From Salinisphaeraceae bacterium (GTDB lineage: Bacteria; Pseudomonadota; Gammaproteobacteria; Nevskiales; Salinisphaeraceae): a DNA stretch of 64,000 nt. Below, one piece after another: positions 9,619 through 20,086 of this stretch. The position numbers were made by a program, and so were the translations under genes. The stretch is from NCBI GenBank assembly GCA_002683405.1, contig NYTH01000017.1, forward strand, positions 1-64,000. Reading direction: 5' to 3'. Each line of letters starts with the position of its first letter. Positions within the stretch are counted from its first letter, which is position 1. The notes beneath the pieces were generated by a model. That model did no database searches, was not told the DNA's origin, and saw nothing but the letters and a program-made list of their open reading frames with translations.

Positions 9619-11535
9619 ATGTTGCAGAGAATTCGTGACAACGCCAGCGGTCCGCTGGCCTACGCCGTGGTCGCGCTGATCACTGTTGTCTTTGGCGTCT
9701 GGGGCATCGGCTCCTATTTCACCGATTCTCCCAACCCCGTCGTGGCGACGGTAGGCGGCGCCGAGATCACGAAATACGAGCTCGACCGCGAGTACGACAT
9801 GCGCTATCAGCGGCTGCAGCGTCTGATGGGCGAGAACTTCGATCACGAGCTCATCAAGCCCCAGTCGTTCAAGCGGGAAGTGCTGCAGGGCCTGATAGAG
9901 CGCGAGATGCTCAATCAGTTCGCCCGCGAGGAAGGGTTTCGCACGCCGGACAGTCGTCTTCTCAAGGAACTGGCGGACGATCGCCGCTTCCAGGTGGACG
10001 GAAAATTTGCGCCCGACCGCTATACCGCCATGCTTTCGCAGGCGCGCATCAGTCCGGTGCAGTACGAAGCCGGGATCCGGGGTGATCTGCAGCTGGAGCA
10101 GGTGCGTGGCTCGGTGCTCGAAAGCGCATTCGTTGCGCCGCCCGAGGCGCGGCTTCAGTATCGGCTGGAGAATCAGCGCCGGCAGGTGGCCTATCTGCAC
10201 TTCGACCCCGAAGCGTATGTGGACGACATCGAACTCGCAGATGACCAGATAGAGCAATACTTTGCGGAACATCGCGGCCAGTACATGCAGCCGGAGCGCG
10301 CGAGACTGGCCTACATCGAGCTGGATCGTAACGCGCTGGAAGACGCAGAAAAGCCCGATGAGGAATACCTCAGGGCGCTCTACGAGCAGGAGAAGGACAC
10401 CCGTTTTGCCAGTCCCGAGCGTCGGCGCGCGCGACACATCCTCGTGCGCATTGATGAAGACACCGACGCTGACGCGGCGCGCGAGAAGATACTCGCTCTG
10501 AAACAGCAGCTCGACGCCGGCGCCGATTTCGCCGACCTGGCGCGACGCGAGTCGGACGATCAGACAACCGCCGAAAAGGGCGGCGCGCTGGACTGGGTCA
10601 CGCGCGGCTCCATGGTCCCCGCATTCGAAGAGAAGCTCTTCGGCATGGAAGAGGGCGCCGTGTCGCAGCCGGTCAAGACCGACTTCGGCTGGCACATCAT
10701 CAGTCTTCAGGAAATCGATCCTTCCACGGTCAAGCCCTTTTCCGGCGAGGATGTACAGACCGAGCTGCTTGACCTGTATCAGTCGCAGGAGCGGGACGAG
10801 CGCTACCGCCAGCTGGCCGAAAAGCTCGATAGCCTGAGTTTCGAGGCGCCCAATTCACTGCAGCCGATCAGTGACGAACTCGGGCTCGAGATCAAGGAAA
10901 CGGGCTGGATTACGCGCTCGAGCAATGCCGAGGGGCTGGGGCGCTACGACGCGGTGCGGCGCGCGGCGTTTTCCGACTCCGTGCTCAAGGATGGCCTGAA
11001 CAGTACTCCTGTTCAGCTCGGCGGTGAGCGGCAGGTCGTTTTGCGCGTCAAGGAACATCAGCAGGCCCGCCAGCAGTCGCTTGAAGATGTGCGCGAGTCC
11101 GTGCGCGCGGATCTTCGGGCCGAGCAGGCCGCCGAACAGGCCCAGGCCGCAGCCGAACAGGCGCTTGAGCGCATCAAGGGAGGTCAGACCGTCCTGGAAG
11201 CGGGTCAGGACACCCGCGCGGATGTAAAGGAGGCCGAGTGGGTGACGCGCAGCAGCGACAGTGTCCCCGCAGCGGTATTGTCGGGCGCCTTCGGGTTGCC
11301 CGAATCCGCGGCAGACAGTCCGGACGGCGTGACACTGGCGGATATGGGTGCGCGCGGTGAATCTGTGGTCAAGCTGCTTGCCGTGGAAGAGGCCGAGCCC
11401 GACGAGGTACTGAGCAACAACCCGACGCTGGTGGAGGGCCTGCGCAGCCGTCGGGCAGGCAGCGAATACGCCGCGTTCATGGCCTATCTGCGCAACAACT
11501 TTGAAGTGGAGATCATGGAGGACCGCGTCAACTAG
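9619..11535 (+). CDS. ppiD: membrane-anchored periplasmic folding factor PpiD
   Basis: PpiD is a SurA-like chaperone anchored in the inner membrane near the Sec translocon. The N-terminus MLQRIRDNASG precedes one membrane segment (about residues 12-34). A SurA-type N-terminal domain and a parvulin domain at about 265-370 follow (RRARHILVRID to FGWHIISLQEI). At 638 residues it matches the family (about 620). GGGGA lies nine bases before the ATG. Its position after hupB is conserved. Parvulin domains of PpiD are often weak as isomerases, so a chaperone role is more likely than catalysis. Confidence 0.93.
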   Translation: MLQRIRDNASGPLAYAVVALITVVFGVWGIGSYFTDSPNPVVATVGGAEITKYELDREYDMRYQRLQRLMGENFDHELIKPQSFKREVLQGLIEREMLNQFAREEGFRTPDSRLLKELADDRRFQVDGKFAPDRYTAMLSQARISPVQYEAGIRGDLQLEQVRGSVLESAFVAPPEARLQYRLENQRRQVAYLHFDPEAYVDDIELADDQIEQYFAEHRGQYMQPERARLAYIELDRNALEDAEKPDEEYLRALYEQEKDTRFASPERRRARHILVRIDEDTDADAAREKILALKQQLDAGADFADLARRESDDQTTAEKGGALDWVTRGSMVPAFEEKLFGMEEGAVSQPVKTDFGWHIISLQEIDPSTVKPFSGEDVQTELLDLYQSQERDERYRQLAEKLDSLSFEAPNSLQPISDELGLEIKETGWITRSSNAEGLGRYDAVRRAAFSDSVLKDGLNSTPVQLGGERQVVLRVKEHQQARQQSLEDVRESVRADLRAEQAAEQAQAAAEQALERIKGGQTVLEAGQDTRADVKEAEWVTRSSDSVPAAVLSGAFGLPESAADSPDGVTLADMGARGESVVKLLAVEEAEPDEVLSNNPTLVEGLRSRRAGSEYAAFMAYLRNNFEVEIMEDRVN

Positions 11536-11546
11536 CGGGCCTGCCG

Positions 11547-12980
11547 ATGAGCGCGCAAGGGATCGGGCTGGCGCTGCTGCTACTGGGCGTCCTGTTGTAT
11601 GCGGGCAAGCTTGTACGCCTGAATTTCGTTCCTGCACAAAAGCTGTTTCTGCCGGCATCGATCATTGGTGGAGTGATCGGTCTGCTGATGGGGCCGGACG
11701 TGACCGGCTTGCTGGTGAGAACGCTTGCGGGCGATCAGGCGCCCGGCGCCGGCGGCCTGATACCGGCGGACATTCTCGGCGTCTGGTCCGCCTTGCCTGG
11801 TCTGCTCATTTCGGTTGTCTTCGCCACGCTGCTCATGGGCGAGCCGCTGCCGCGATTTCGCCGCGTGTTGAACCTGGCCGGCCCTCAGCTTGCCTTTGGT
11901 CTGAGTCTGGGAGCGGGGCAGTACGTGGTCGGCATACTCGCGGCCGTGCTGATTCTGGCGCCGGTGTTCGGGCTGCCGCTCATGGCGGGCGCGCTTATTG
12001 AAATCGGCTTCGAGGGCGGGCACGGCACCGCCGCCGGCATGCGGCCGGTATTCGAGGAGCTTGGCTATCCGGAGGGCGCCGATCTGGCGGTGGGCATGGC
12101 TACCGTCGGCGTCATATCCGGCATCGTGTGCGGCATCGCGCTGATCAACTGGGCCATTCGCCGCGGCCATAGCGCCGTGCTCGAGCAGGGGCCGGGCGAA
12201 ATACCGGTCAGTCAGCAGCGCGGGCTCATTGCCGAGGCCGAACGGCCGCGCAGCGCCGGCAATCTCACCGTGCGGCCCGAATCGCTCGAGCCGCTGACCC
12301 TGCATTTCGCGTTCATTGCGCTCGCCATTCTTGTCGGCGTCGCGCTACAGAAGCTGCTGGTGTTGTTTGAAGCCCTGACCTGGGGCGGCGACGAGGGCGT
12401 GGAGCTGCTGGGCGCCGTGCCGCTGTTTCCGCTGGCCATGATCGGGGGGCTGATCGTGCAGCAGCTGCTGCAGCGTTTCGACCGGCACCGGCTACTGGAT
12501 CGCGAGATGATGCTGCGCATTCAGGGCTTCGCGCTCGATCTGCTGATCGCCGCAGCCATCGCCAGCCTGTCGCTGACGGTCATTGCGGCGAACATCGGGG
12601 CGTTTCTGGTGCTGGCCGTGCTCGGCATCGCCTGGAACATCGGGATGTTCATCTGGCTGGCGCCACGCATCATTCCGCGCTACTGGTTCGAGCGCGGCAT
12701 CGGCGACATGGGCCAATCCATGGGTGTGACCGCCACCGGGCTGATACTCATGAAGATTGCGGATCCGGAAAACAAATCGCCTGCCTACGAAGCCTTTGGC
12801 TACAAGCAGCTCGTGTTCGAACCGTTCTTCGGCGGCGGCCTTGTCACCGGTATCGCGGTCCCGGTGATCTACGCCTTCGGGCCGTGGCCGCTATTTGCGG
12901 TCATGTGCGGCCTGCTGGCGATCGGCCTGGCGAGCGGGCTGCTTTATTTCGGGCGTCAGCGTGGAGAGGACGCCGGCTAG
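11547..12980 (+). CDS. GltS-family sodium:glutamate symporter-like protein
   Basis: This 477-residue protein is mostly hydrophobic with about ten to twelve membrane segments. It has two glycine-rich re-entrant-type stretches typical of the ESS/GltS family: GFEGGHGTAAGM (about residues 154-165) and GDMGQSMGVTATG in the second half. The family cotransports glutamate with sodium, but members this divergent may move other dicarboxylates, so I leave the substrate open. A charged cytoplasmic loop separates the halves (about 208-250). It starts 11 bases after ppiD and ends eight bases before the convergent fabI. It is not part of the usual ppiD neighbourhood in E. coli. Confidence 0.75.
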   Translation: MSAQGIGLALLLLGVLLYAGKLVRLNFVPAQKLFLPASIIGGVIGLLMGPDVTGLLVRTLAGDQAPGAGGLIPADILGVWSALPGLLISVVFATLLMGEPLPRFRRVLNLAGPQLAFGLSLGAGQYVVGILAAVLILAPVFGLPLMAGALIEIGFEGGHGTAAGMRPVFEELGYPEGADLAVGMATVGVISGIVCGIALINWAIRRGHSAVLEQGPGEIPVSQQRGLIAEAERPRSAGNLTVRPESLEPLTLHFAFIALAILVGVALQKLLVLFEALTWGGDEGVELLGAVPLFPLAMIGGLIVQQLLQRFDRHRLLDREMMLRIQGFALDLLIAAAIASLSLTVIAANIGAFLVLAVLGIAWNIGMFIWLAPRIIPRYWFERGIGDMGQSMGVTATGLILMKIADPENKSPAYEAFGYKQLVFEPFFGGGLVTGIAVPVIYAFGPWPLFAVMCGLLAIGLASGLLYFGRQRGEDAG

Positions 12981-12988
12981 CTGGCACG

Positions 12989-13780
12989 TTACGCCTTCTC
13001 CGGGATCGACATGCCCATGATGTTGTAGCCCGCGTCCACGTACAGCACGTCGCCGGTAATGCCCGAAGCCAGGTCCGAGCAGAGGAACGCGGCGGCATTG
13101 CCCACTTCCTCGATGCTGACGTTCTTGCGCAGCGGGGATGCGCTCGAGGCATGCGCCAGCATGTCGCGAAAGCCGCTTATGCCGGCTGCGGCGAGCGTCT
13201 TGATGGGGCCGGCGGAGATCGCGTTGACGCGCGTACCGGCGGGCCCCAGATCCGCGGCAATGAAGCGCATATTGGCTTCCAGACTGGCCTTGGCCGGGCC
13301 CATCACGTTGTAGCCGGGCACGGCGCGTTCCGCCCCGAGGTATGACAGCGTGAGAAGCGCCCCCTGCCGGCCGGCCATGAGCGGCCGGGCGGCCCGCGCG
13401 ACGGCGGCAAAGCTGTAGGCGCTGATATCGTGCGCGATGCTGGACGCTTCCCGCGTGACGCTGTCCAGATAGCCCCCCTTGAGCGCCTCGCGCGGCGCAA
13501 AGCCGATGGCGTGGACGATAATGTCCAGTCCGCCCCATCGCGACTGCAGCGTATCCATGACGGCATCGATGTCGGCGTCCTGACCGACATCGCAGTTCAT
13601 CACGATGTCCGATCCGACCTGTGCAGCCACTTTTTCCACTCGGGGCTTGAGCTTCTCGCCCTGATAGGTGAACGCGAGTTCGGCGCCTTCCCGATGCATG
13701 GCATCGGTGATGCCCGAGGCGATCGATCGGTCGCTCGCCACACCCATGATCAGTGCCTTCTTGCCGTCGAGAAATCCCAT
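12989..13780 (-). CDS. fabI: enoyl-[acyl-carrier-protein] reductase (NADH)
   Basis: FabI reduces trans-2-enoyl-ACP to acyl-ACP, the last step of each fatty-acid elongation round. It is an atypical short-chain dehydrogenase: the cofactor site begins [11 protein letters not shown] (about residues 13-23), and the catalytic Tyr157 and Lys164 sit in YNVMGPAK. The 263-residue length matches E. coli FabI (262). It lies 11 bases downstream of mltD on the same strand, so it is probably the last gene of a gloB-mltD-fabI unit. FabI is the known target of triclosan-type inhibitors. Confidence 0.96.
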   Translation of the reverse strand: MGFLDGKKALIMGVASDRSIASGITDAMHREGAELAFTYQGEKLKPRVEKVAAQVGSDIVMNCDVGQDADIDAVMDTLQSRWGGLDIIVHAIGFAPREALKGGYLDSVTREASSIAHDISAYSFAAVARAARPLMAGRQGALLTLSYLGAERAVPGYNVMGPAKASLEANMRFIAADLGPAGTRVNAISAGPIKTLAAAGISGFRDMLAHASSASPLRKNVSIEEVGNAAAFLCSDLASGITGDVLYVDAGYNIMGMSIPEKA

Positions 13781-13791
13781 GAACCCTTTTC

Positions 13792-15243
13792 CTATATTGA
13801 TTCCAGGTGAATTTTAAGCGTCTGGCCGGGCTGGATGGGGCGGCTGCTCGACACGTCGTTCCAGGTCTTCAGCTGGGAGACCCGCACGCCGTGGCGTCGC
13901 GCGATGGCCCATAGGCTGTCGCCCGTACGAACCCGATAGGTAATGGTACGCGGTGGCGGCGTCACCGTCAGCGATTGGCCGATTCGGAGCGGCTTGCCTG
14001 GCGGCAGCCGGTTCCACTGGCGCAGTTGCGTCACGGTCACGCCAAAGCGTCGCGACAGCGACCAGAGCGTATCCCCCTGCTTTATCGTGTAGGACCGCGG
14101 GCTGCGCGCAGGCTTGACCGCCGTAGTCCGCACCAATACCGGCGGGGGCAGCGGGTTTGCAAGCGCCAGTGCCTGCAGCTCCGGCAATCGACCCAGCATT
14201 TCCTCGGCCTTGGTGGCCGGCACGAGCACTGTTGCGCTGCGGTCGTGCGGGGTGGCCCCGCGTTCCAGCGCCGGATTGAGCCAGCCCAGGTCCTTTTCGG
14301 GCACGTTCAGCAAATTGGCCGCCAGTGATAGCCTCGTGTTGGCCGGGAACTCGACGGCGTGAAACGCCGGCTGGTTCGGGATGCGGGGCCAGTGGATGCC
14401 GAAACGGTCTGGCGCTTCCACCAGGCGGCCCAGGGCCAGCAGCTTGGGCACGTAGTCCACCGTCTGCTGCGGCAGCTTCAGCGACCAGAAATCGGTCGGC
14501 AGGCCGCGCCCGCGATTGTCGGCGAGGGCGCGATCCACCCGGCCTTCACCGGCATTGTAGGCGGCCAGCGCCAGCAACCAGCTGTCGTAGCGCTTGTTCA
14601 ACCAGGCCAGGTAATTGAGCGCCGCGTCGGTGGATCGGACGATATCGCGCCGGGCCTGGTAGCCGGGTTCGTAGCCCAGCCCGAAGCGCTGTCCAGTGAC
14701 CGGCATGAACTGCCAGAGCCCGCTGGCCTTCTCGCCGCCGCCGGCGAAGGGGTCAAAGCTGCTTTCCACAAGCGGCAGGAGCGCCAGATCGGCCGGCATG
14801 TCGCGGCGATTCAGTTCCTCAAGAATATGATGCAGAAAGGGACGCGCGTTTTCGGCCGAGTCTTTCAGGTGCTTGGGGCGACTGGCGAAGAACTGAACCC
14901 AGTAATCCACGCGTGCCTCCTGTTCCGGAGGCTGTAGCGCCAGGTTATCTCGCAGCCGGGTCCACAGGTCGAAATAGGCGGCTTCGCGCTCGCGCTCCAG
15001 ATCGAACACGATTACCGCATCGTTGTCCGCGGCTTCTCCTGTCTGGAAATCCGCCGCTGCGGGGCCCTGACGAATGGTAAGCGCGGCAGAGCGATCCTCG
15101 ATGACCGGCGGCCTGACCGACGTCTGGCAGCCTGCCGTCACGGCACTGGCGGCGATAATGCCCCACAGCGGGCGCCACCGGCCAGGAGGCCGCGATCGTA
15201 GCCCTGAAGACGATGTATTGACTGAAAAATCATGTAGATACAC
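13792..15243 (-). CDS. mltD: membrane-bound lytic murein transglycosylase D
   Basis: MltD cleaves the glycan strands of peptidoglycan, forming 1,6-anhydro ends, from the outer membrane. From the GTG at 15243 the protein has 483 residues with a lipobox (AVTAGC) near residue 39. The transglycosylase domain carries the catalytic Glu in [12 protein letters not shown], followed by GLWQFMP and AYNAGEG motifs. Two LysM peptidoglycan-binding domains end the protein ([17 protein letters not shown] and [17 protein letters not shown]). The frame is open to an ATG at 15315, but GGGGGA six bases before 15243 and the lipobox position favour the later start. The neighbour gloB is conserved from E. coli. Confidence 0.92.
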   Translation of the reverse strand: MYLHDFSVNTSSSGLRSRPPGRWRPLWGIIAASAVTAGCQTSVRPPVIEDRSAALTIRQGPAAADFQTGEAADNDAVIVFDLEREREAAYFDLWTRLRDNLALQPPEQEARVDYWVQFFASRPKHLKDSAENARPFLHHILEELNRRDMPADLALLPLVESSFDPFAGGGEKASGLWQFMPVTGQRFGLGYEPGYQARRDIVRSTDAALNYLAWLNKRYDSWLLALAAYNAGEGRVDRALADNRGRGLPTDFWSLKLPQQTVDYVPKLLALGRLVEAPDRFGIHWPRIPNQPAFHAVEFPANTRLSLAANLLNVPEKDLGWLNPALERGATPHDRSATVLVPATKAEEMLGRLPELQALALANPLPPPVLVRTTAVKPARSPRSYTIKQGDTLWSLSRRFGVTVTQLRQWNRLPPGKPLRIGQSLTVTPPPRTITYRVRTGDSLWAIARRHGVRVSQLKTWNDVSSSRPIQPGQTLKIHLESI

Positions 15244-15368
15244 GGACACTCCCCCACAAGCGTCATATCGTGCAGAGCACCGGACGGGCGCTGCCGGTCC
15301 GGCTCGGCGGGCCATAGTATCGCGCCTCTCGAAAAATCAGGCCAGGGGAATGGCGCTGTCGGGTCCGC

Positions 15369-16145
15369 CTAGAAGTCGTCCTTCCACTGGCGCAGGACCG
15401 CAAACACGGCGTCCGGCCCGTCCAGGTCGCTGCCGTGGCGCTCGCGCGCCGCGCGCCGGATGTCCGGCACATCCCAGCGCATGAAGGGATTGACCCGCTT
15501 TTCCAGCCCTATGATGGACGGCAGGCTCGGCTGTTGCCGATCGCGAAGCGCCTGAACCTGCTCGATTCGCGCGGCAATATCAGCATTCTCCGGCTCGACG
15601 GCGGCCGCAAACTGCAGGTTCTTCAGCGTGTACTCGTGGCCGCAGTAGATGCTGGTATCGTCCGGCAGGGCCCGCAGACGCTCCAGCGAGGCGCGCATCT
15701 GACCGGCGCTGCCTTCGAACAGCTTGCCGCAGCCACCGTGGAACAGCGTGTCGCCACTGAACAGCATGCCGCCGCCAACCAGCGCGATATGCCCGATGGT
15801 GTGGCCGGGCACGTCGATGACATCGAAGCGGCAGCCAAGCCAGTCGATATCGATCTGGTCACCATCCGCCAGTCGCGCCGTCAGGCCGGCGATGGCCTGG
15901 CGCTCACGGGCCGGCCCGTAGACGGGCACATCGTACTCGGCTGTCAAGGCTCCGATGCCGCCGGTATGATCGGGGTGATGGTGCGTGATGAGGATGGCCC
16001 CCAGGTCAAGCCCTCGAGCCGCCAGGAAGGACTGCACGGGCGCGGCGTCGCCGGGATCGACGATGACAACGCGGTTTTCGTTGTCGGGGATCAGCGCCCA
16101 GATATAATTGTCGCTGAACGCCGGGATTGCATGGACTGTTGGCAT
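15369..16145 (-). CDS. gloB: hydroxyacylglutathione hydrolase (glyoxalase II)
   Basis: Glyoxalase II hydrolyses S-lactoylglutathione to lactate and glutathione, finishing methylglyoxal detoxification. The metallo-beta-lactamase signature THHHPDH spans residues 54-60. Further metal ligands are visible in GHTIGH, SGDTLF and CGHEYT. The C-terminal domain has the family length. I start at 16145 (MPTVHAIPAFSDNYIW), giving 258 residues against 251 in E. coli; the frame extends to 16223 without family support. It is divergent from the yafS-like methyltransferase, exactly as in E. coli. Confidence 0.94.
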   Translation of the reverse strand: MPTVHAIPAFSDNYIWALIPDNENRVVIVDPGDAAPVQSFLAARGLDLGAILITHHHPDHTGGIGALTAEYDVPVYGPARERQAIAGLTARLADGDQIDIDWLGCRFDVIDVPGHTIGHIALVGGGMLFSGDTLFHGGCGKLFEGSAGQMRASLERLRALPDDTSIYCGHEYTLKNLQFAAAVEPENADIAARIEQVQALRDRQQPSLPSIIGLEKRVNPFMRWDVPDIRRAARERHGSDLDGPDAVFAVLRQWKDDF

Positions 16146-16222
16146 GCAGAGAATGTTGCCAATGCGCCTGGCCAAAATCAATCGGAACCGGATGCGGCCG
16201 ACGGGCTGAATGAAACCTCCCA

Positions 16223-16963
16223 ATGGATGACTTGAAGTTCTGGCTGGAAACCCCGCGCGGGCGGCTCCTGCATCAGCGGGAAAGTTTTCAGCTCGAGCAG
16301 CTGCTGCCTGCGGTGCGCGGTTTTAGGATGATGAAGATTGGCGACTGGCAGATCGGGGATGCGCTGCTGGCCAGCAGCAACACGCTCAGGCAATGGTCAA
16401 TCGCCGAGCCCTTGGCGGACGCCCCCTGCGAGGCGCAGGTCCTGTTCAATGGTCAGGACCTGCCGCTGGCCAGCAAGTGTCTGGATGCCGTTATCCTCCC
16501 GCACAGCCTGGAAACAGCGGCCCAACCGCATCAGCTGCTGCGCGAGGTCGATCGTGTATTGTGCGATCGCGGACGGCTGATTATCACCGGATTCAATCCC
16601 TTTTCGTTATGGGCGCTGCGGCGCCGCATCGCGCGGCGGCAGAGTGCCGGGATGCGAAGCCGCCGCTACTATTCGCTCGGACGCATCGTGGACTGGATGA
16701 GCCTGCTGGACTTCGATCTTGTGGCCGTACGGCGTTACGGTGTCGGTTTTCCCTATCTGCCGGTGGCGGGCCTAGATATCGACGCGCCCGACTGGCGCCG
16801 CCTGCCGGCGCTGATGGCCCAGGCCTACGTGGTCGTGGCGCGCAAGCGCGTTATCCCGCTCACGCCGGTGCAGCAGAAGCGGCGTCAGTCGCTGCGCCCG
16901 GCTCGCGGTGCCACCGTGGCGGAACCGACCAGCCGGATGGGCGTGAGGAGGCCCGCAGCATGA
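16223..16963 (+). CDS. yafS: YafS-like class I SAM-dependent methyltransferase
   Basis: The 246-residue protein resembles the uncharacterised YafS methyltransferase family: a post-motif acidic stretch leading to [11 protein letters not shown], then [24 protein letters not shown], a typical core beta strand 5 region. The substrate is unknown. The usual glycine-rich motif I is weak, as in other YafS proteins. Its place between divergent gloB and rnhA-dnaQ matches E. coli gloB-yafS-rnhA-dnaQ, the main basis for the symbol. Its stop overlaps the rnhA start (ATGA at 16960-16963). Confidence 0.85.
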   Translation: MDDLKFWLETPRGRLLHQRESFQLEQLLPAVRGFRMMKIGDWQIGDALLASSNTLRQWSIAEPLADAPCEAQVLFNGQDLPLASKCLDAVILPHSLETAAQPHQLLREVDRVLCDRGRLIITGFNPFSLWALRRRIARRQSAGMRSRRYYSLGRIVDWMSLLDFDLVAVRRYGVGFPYLPVAGLDIDAPDWRRLPALMAQAYVVVARKRVIPLTPVQQKRRQSLRPARGATVAEPTSRMGVRRPAA

Positions 16964-17403
16964 AATCCGTGATTGTTCATACCGATGGCGCCTGTCGCGG
17001 CAATCCGGGGCCCGGTGGCTGGGGTGTCCGGCTGGAATACCGCGGCCAGCTGCGTGAACTGTCGGGAGGCGAAAGTCGAACCACCAATAACCGGATGGAG
17101 CTGATGGCCGCCATCGTCGCGCTGGAAACACTCAAACAGCGCTGCGCGGTTGATCTGTTTACCGATTCGGCCTATGTGCGCAACGGCATCAATGAATGGA
17201 TGGCCAACTGGAAGCGCAACGGCTGGAAAACCGCGCAGAAAAAGGCGGTGAAGAATGCCGATTTGTGGCAGCGGCTGGACCAGGCCAATCAGCAGCATGA
17301 TGTCACCTGGCACTGGGTGAAGGGCCACAGCGGTGATGCCGGCAACGAGGCCGCTGACCGCCTGGCAAACCGCGGCATTGACGAACTGGAGGGCAGCCGA
17401 TGA
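16960..17403 (+). CDS. rnhA: ribonuclease HI
   Basis: RNase HI cuts the RNA strand of RNA-DNA hybrids during replication and R-loop removal. The catalytic acids are Asp9 ([12 protein letters not shown]), Glu47 (NNRMELMA), Asp69 (LFTDSAYV) and Asp133, with His123 in KGHSG; spacing equals E. coli. The protein has 147 residues (E. coli 155). GAGGAGG precedes the ATG. It overlaps both neighbours by four bases, so yafS, rnhA and dnaQ are translationally coupled. Confidence 0.96.
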   Translation: MKSVIVHTDGACRGNPGPGGWGVRLEYRGQLRELSGGESRTTNNRMELMAAIVALETLKQRCAVDLFTDSAYVRNGINEWMANWKRNGWKTAQKKAVKNADLWQRLDQANQQHDVTWHWVKGHSGDAGNEAADRLANRGIDELEGSR

Positions 17404-18116
17404 GGCAGATTGTTCTGGACACGGAAACCACCGGTCTCGAGGTCGAGGAAGGCCATCGGATCATTGAAGTCGGCTGCGTGGAGGTCATGGGTCGGCGTTT
17501 GACCGGCAATGACCTGCATTTATTCATCAACCCGAAGCGGGAAGTGGATGCGGGCGCCGTGGCCGTTCACGGCATCACCAACGAATTTCTGCAGGACAAG
17601 CCCCTGTTCGAGGATGTGGCCGAGCAGCTGCTGGATTACTTGAAGGGCGCGGAACTGGTCATTCACAACGCGGCGTTTGACGTCGGGTTTCTCGACGCGG
17701 AGTTCCAGCGCTGGCGCAGCGGTGCAGATTCGATCGAAACGCTTTGTACGGTCACCGACACCCTGGCCGAGGCGCGCCGTCGTCATCCCGGGCAGCGCAA
17801 CAGCCTGGATGCCCTGTGTAAACGCTACGAAATTGATAATTCCCAGCGTGACCTGCACGGCGCGCTGTTGGACGCCCAGCTTCTGGCCGAAGTCTATCTG
17901 GGCATGACCGGCGGTCAGATCATGATCGACATGGAAAGCGCGGCCGGTGACGAGTCAGCCGATGCCGACGGCGTCACGGGGCCGAGCCGGGTGACACTGG
18001 ACAGACGGCCACCGGTTGTCCGGGCCAGTGCCGATGAAGCCGCGGCACACGAGGCCTTTCTGGATATGCTGGAGCAGGCCGGGGCCCGCAGTCTCTGGCG
18101 GGAGCAGGCCGGTTGA
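17400..18116 (+). CDS. dnaQ: DNA polymerase III epsilon subunit (3'-5' proofreading exonuclease)
   Basis: Epsilon proofreads for the replicative polymerase. DEDDh exonuclease residues are Asp7 and Glu9 (LDTETTG), Asp94 ([10 protein letters not shown]), His153 and Asp158 (LHGALLDAQ). The C-terminal tail (about 175-238) is the expected flexible segment that binds the alpha subunit. The length of 238 is close to E. coli (243). The ATG overlaps the rnhA stop, and it ends seven bases before the convergent antiporter operon. Confidence 0.96.
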   Translation: MRQIVLDTETTGLEVEEGHRIIEVGCVEVMGRRLTGNDLHLFINPKREVDAGAVAVHGITNEFLQDKPLFEDVAEQLLDYLKGAELVIHNAAFDVGFLDAEFQRWRSGADSIETLCTVTDTLAEARRRHPGQRNSLDALCKRYEIDNSQRDLHGALLDAQLLAEVYLGMTGGQIMIDMESAAGDESADADGVTGPSRVTLDRRPPVVRASADEAAAHEAFLDMLEQAGARSLWREQAG

Positions 18117-18123
18117 GCAACCC

Positions 18124-19815
18124 TCAGCTGAAATAGCTGAGCAGGTAGAGCACCAGCACCAGCGTCACGGCCAGAACCATGCTTCCGGTGGTCCAGGCGT
18201 GACCCGCCAGTATTGATTCCACACGTTTGCCCCGCGGGCCCTGCACATGGCGCCGCGCCGCCTGGTTCAGAGACTGGTGCAGGCCATTCCGCGCGGCCGC
18301 CAGCCCGGACATGCCGCGTTCAATCACGGCCGGCGCCCATCGCCGGTAGACCCAGTCGAAGTCGAGATTGGTTGATCGCAGCTCGGGCGGATAGATGCCG
18401 GTGCGCATCAGCACGGTGAAGGCCAGCGCCGAAAACAGCAGCAGGTGCATCTGGCTGAGAATATGGCTGCCGGTGTAGGGCGCGTAGTCCACCGGGTAGG
18501 GCAGCAGCCCGTAGAGCAGACCGGGCGCGCAGCCGATGCCAATGCAGGCGGCCGCGGTCAGCCCCATGGCCAGCAGCATGTTGCCCGGCGCCTCCTGACA
18601 GCGGATTCCGGAATCGTGCGCGAAGAAGGCGAAGAACGGGATCTTGATGCCCGAATGGTGAAACACCCCGGCCGACGCGAAGATGAGCACCAGCCACACC
18701 AGCCAGGCGCCCTCGTATCCCACGGCGCTGAGAATGAGCGATTTGCTCACGAAACCGGAGAACAGCGGAAAGGCGGAAATGGATGCCGCGCCGATGATGC
18801 AGAACACCGTCGTGTAGGGCATGGATCGGTACAGGCCACCCAGCTGCGAGCCGTTGACCGTGCCCACGCGGTAGAGCACCGCGCCCATGCTCATGAACAG
18901 CAGGGCCTTGTACAGAATATGCGTGAAGGCATGCGCGGCCGTGCCGTTCAGCGCCAGTTCGCTGCCGATGCCTACGCCCACCACCATGAAGCCGAGCTGG
19001 TTGTTGAGGCTATAGGCGAGCACACGCCGCAGATCGTTTTCGATGACAGCGTAGAAGATCGGGAACGCCGTCATGACCGCGCCGATGGGAATCAGGATGT
19101 CCGTACCGGCATAGCTGCGGGCCAGGGCGTAGATGGCGAGTTTGGTCGTGAACGCAGAGAGCACTACCGTGCCGCTGGGGCTGGCGGCGGGATAGGCGTC
19201 CTGAAGCCAGTTGTGGAGCAGCGGAAACGCCGCCTTGATGCCGAAGGCGGCGAAAATAAGCCAGCCGCCGGCTGCGTCGAGACCCAGTTCGTTGAATGCC
19301 GCCGAACCGGTCGCCCGGATGTGCACAATGGCCCCCGCCATCAGCAGCAGGCCCGAACTCACCTGGATCAGCAGGTAACGCAGAGTGACTCGATAGGTCT
19401 GCGGACCATTGGCCAGAATGATCAGCGCGGAGGCGAGTGCGGTCAGTTCCCAGTAGACAAACAGGGTGATCAGATCCCCTGCCAGAACGGCCGCCACCGC
19501 GGCGCCCGCGTACACCAGCGCCGAGGCGGGCTCCATGCGGCTGCGCAGGTGCAGCATGTAAAGGCCGGCCAGCATCGCTGCGATCAGGAAAATCAGCGCA
19601 AACACAAAAGCCAGACCGTCCAGGCGCAGCGGCGTCAGCTCGTAACCCAGCGCCATTGCCGTGACCACGGTGGGCTGCGGCATGGTCCACAGCCAGCCGG
19701 CGGCCAGCAGGGGCGCCAGCACAAGCAGGCCCTGACGCAGGCGATAGGGCAACAGCGGGAGAAGCAGACCGGCGCCGATCAGCAGCCATGCGGGGTTGGC
19801 GAGCCAGGCCAGCAT
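18124..19815 (-). CDS. third large NuoL/M-like subunit of the Mrp-type antiporter operon
   Basis: A 563-residue protein of the proton-conducting membrane transporter family shared by complex I subunits NuoL/M/N and Mrp A/D. The core has about 14 membrane helices. A conserved Glu lies in FVYWELTALAS (helix 5 type), and a Lys in GIKAAFPLLHNWLQDAYPAA (helix 7 type). A soluble-rich C-terminal extension (about 470-563) with a final helix is not standard for MrpD. It is the last gene of the operon, one base after the small membrane gene. I assume it moves protons or sodium as part of the complex. Confidence 0.8.
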   Translation of the reverse strand: MLAWLANPAWLLIGAGLLLPLLPYRLRQGLLVLAPLLAAGWLWTMPQPTVVTAMALGYELTPLRLDGLAFVFALIFLIAAMLAGLYMLHLRSRMEPASALVYAGAAVAAVLAGDLITLFVYWELTALASALIILANGPQTYRVTLRYLLIQVSSGLLLMAGAIVHIRATGSAAFNELGLDAAGGWLIFAAFGIKAAFPLLHNWLQDAYPAASPSGTVVLSAFTTKLAIYALARSYAGTDILIPIGAVMTAFPIFYAVIENDLRRVLAYSLNNQLGFMVVGVGIGSELALNGTAAHAFTHILYKALLFMSMGAVLYRVGTVNGSQLGGLYRSMPYTTVFCIIGAASISAFPLFSGFVSKSLILSAVGYEGAWLVWLVLIFASAGVFHHSGIKIPFFAFFAHDSGIRCQEAPGNMLLAMGLTAAACIGIGCAPGLLYGLLPYPVDYAPYTGSHILSQMHLLLFSALAFTVLMRTGIYPPELRSTNLDFDWVYRRWAPAVIERGMSGLAAARNGLHQSLNQAARRHVQGPRGKRVESILAGHAWTTGSMVLAVTLVLVLYLLSYFS

Positions 19816-19816
19816 T

Positions 19817-20086
19817 TCAGTCGTCCGCCTCGCCGTAGTAGTTCTCGTCGCGCATCAGCAGCCGCCGAAGCCCCTTGGCGGCGAGTACCAGCGCGACGCA
19901 GGCCACAAAGCCGTATCCGGCGTAAAAGCCGAAGCTGCCCGCGAACGCGAATTTTTCGTGGCGGTGGACAAACAGATCCAGTACCACGCTCAGAGCGCAC
20001 AGCGCGTACAGGGTGTAGACGATGCGATTCACCAGCGCCGGCCGCACCGACCAGGCGTGCGCCGAGGAATTCCGGTCTTCACTCAT
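19817..20086 (-). CDS. small two-helix membrane protein of the antiporter operon
   Basis: An 89-residue protein I do not recognise. It has a charged N-terminus, two likely membrane segments (about residues 21-40 and 54-74) and an acidic tail ending EADD. It overlaps the preceding large subunit by four bases (ATGA) and sits one base before the next, so it is surely translated with them. It is too short and divergent to be MrpC, F or G. It could be an assembly or accessory subunit holding the two extra large subunits together; that role is inferred from position only. Confidence 0.7.
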   Translation of the reverse strand: MSEDRNSSAHAWSVRPALVNRIVYTLYALCALSVVLDLFVHRHEKFAFAGSFGFYAGYGFVACVALVLAAKGLRRLLMRDENYYGEADD

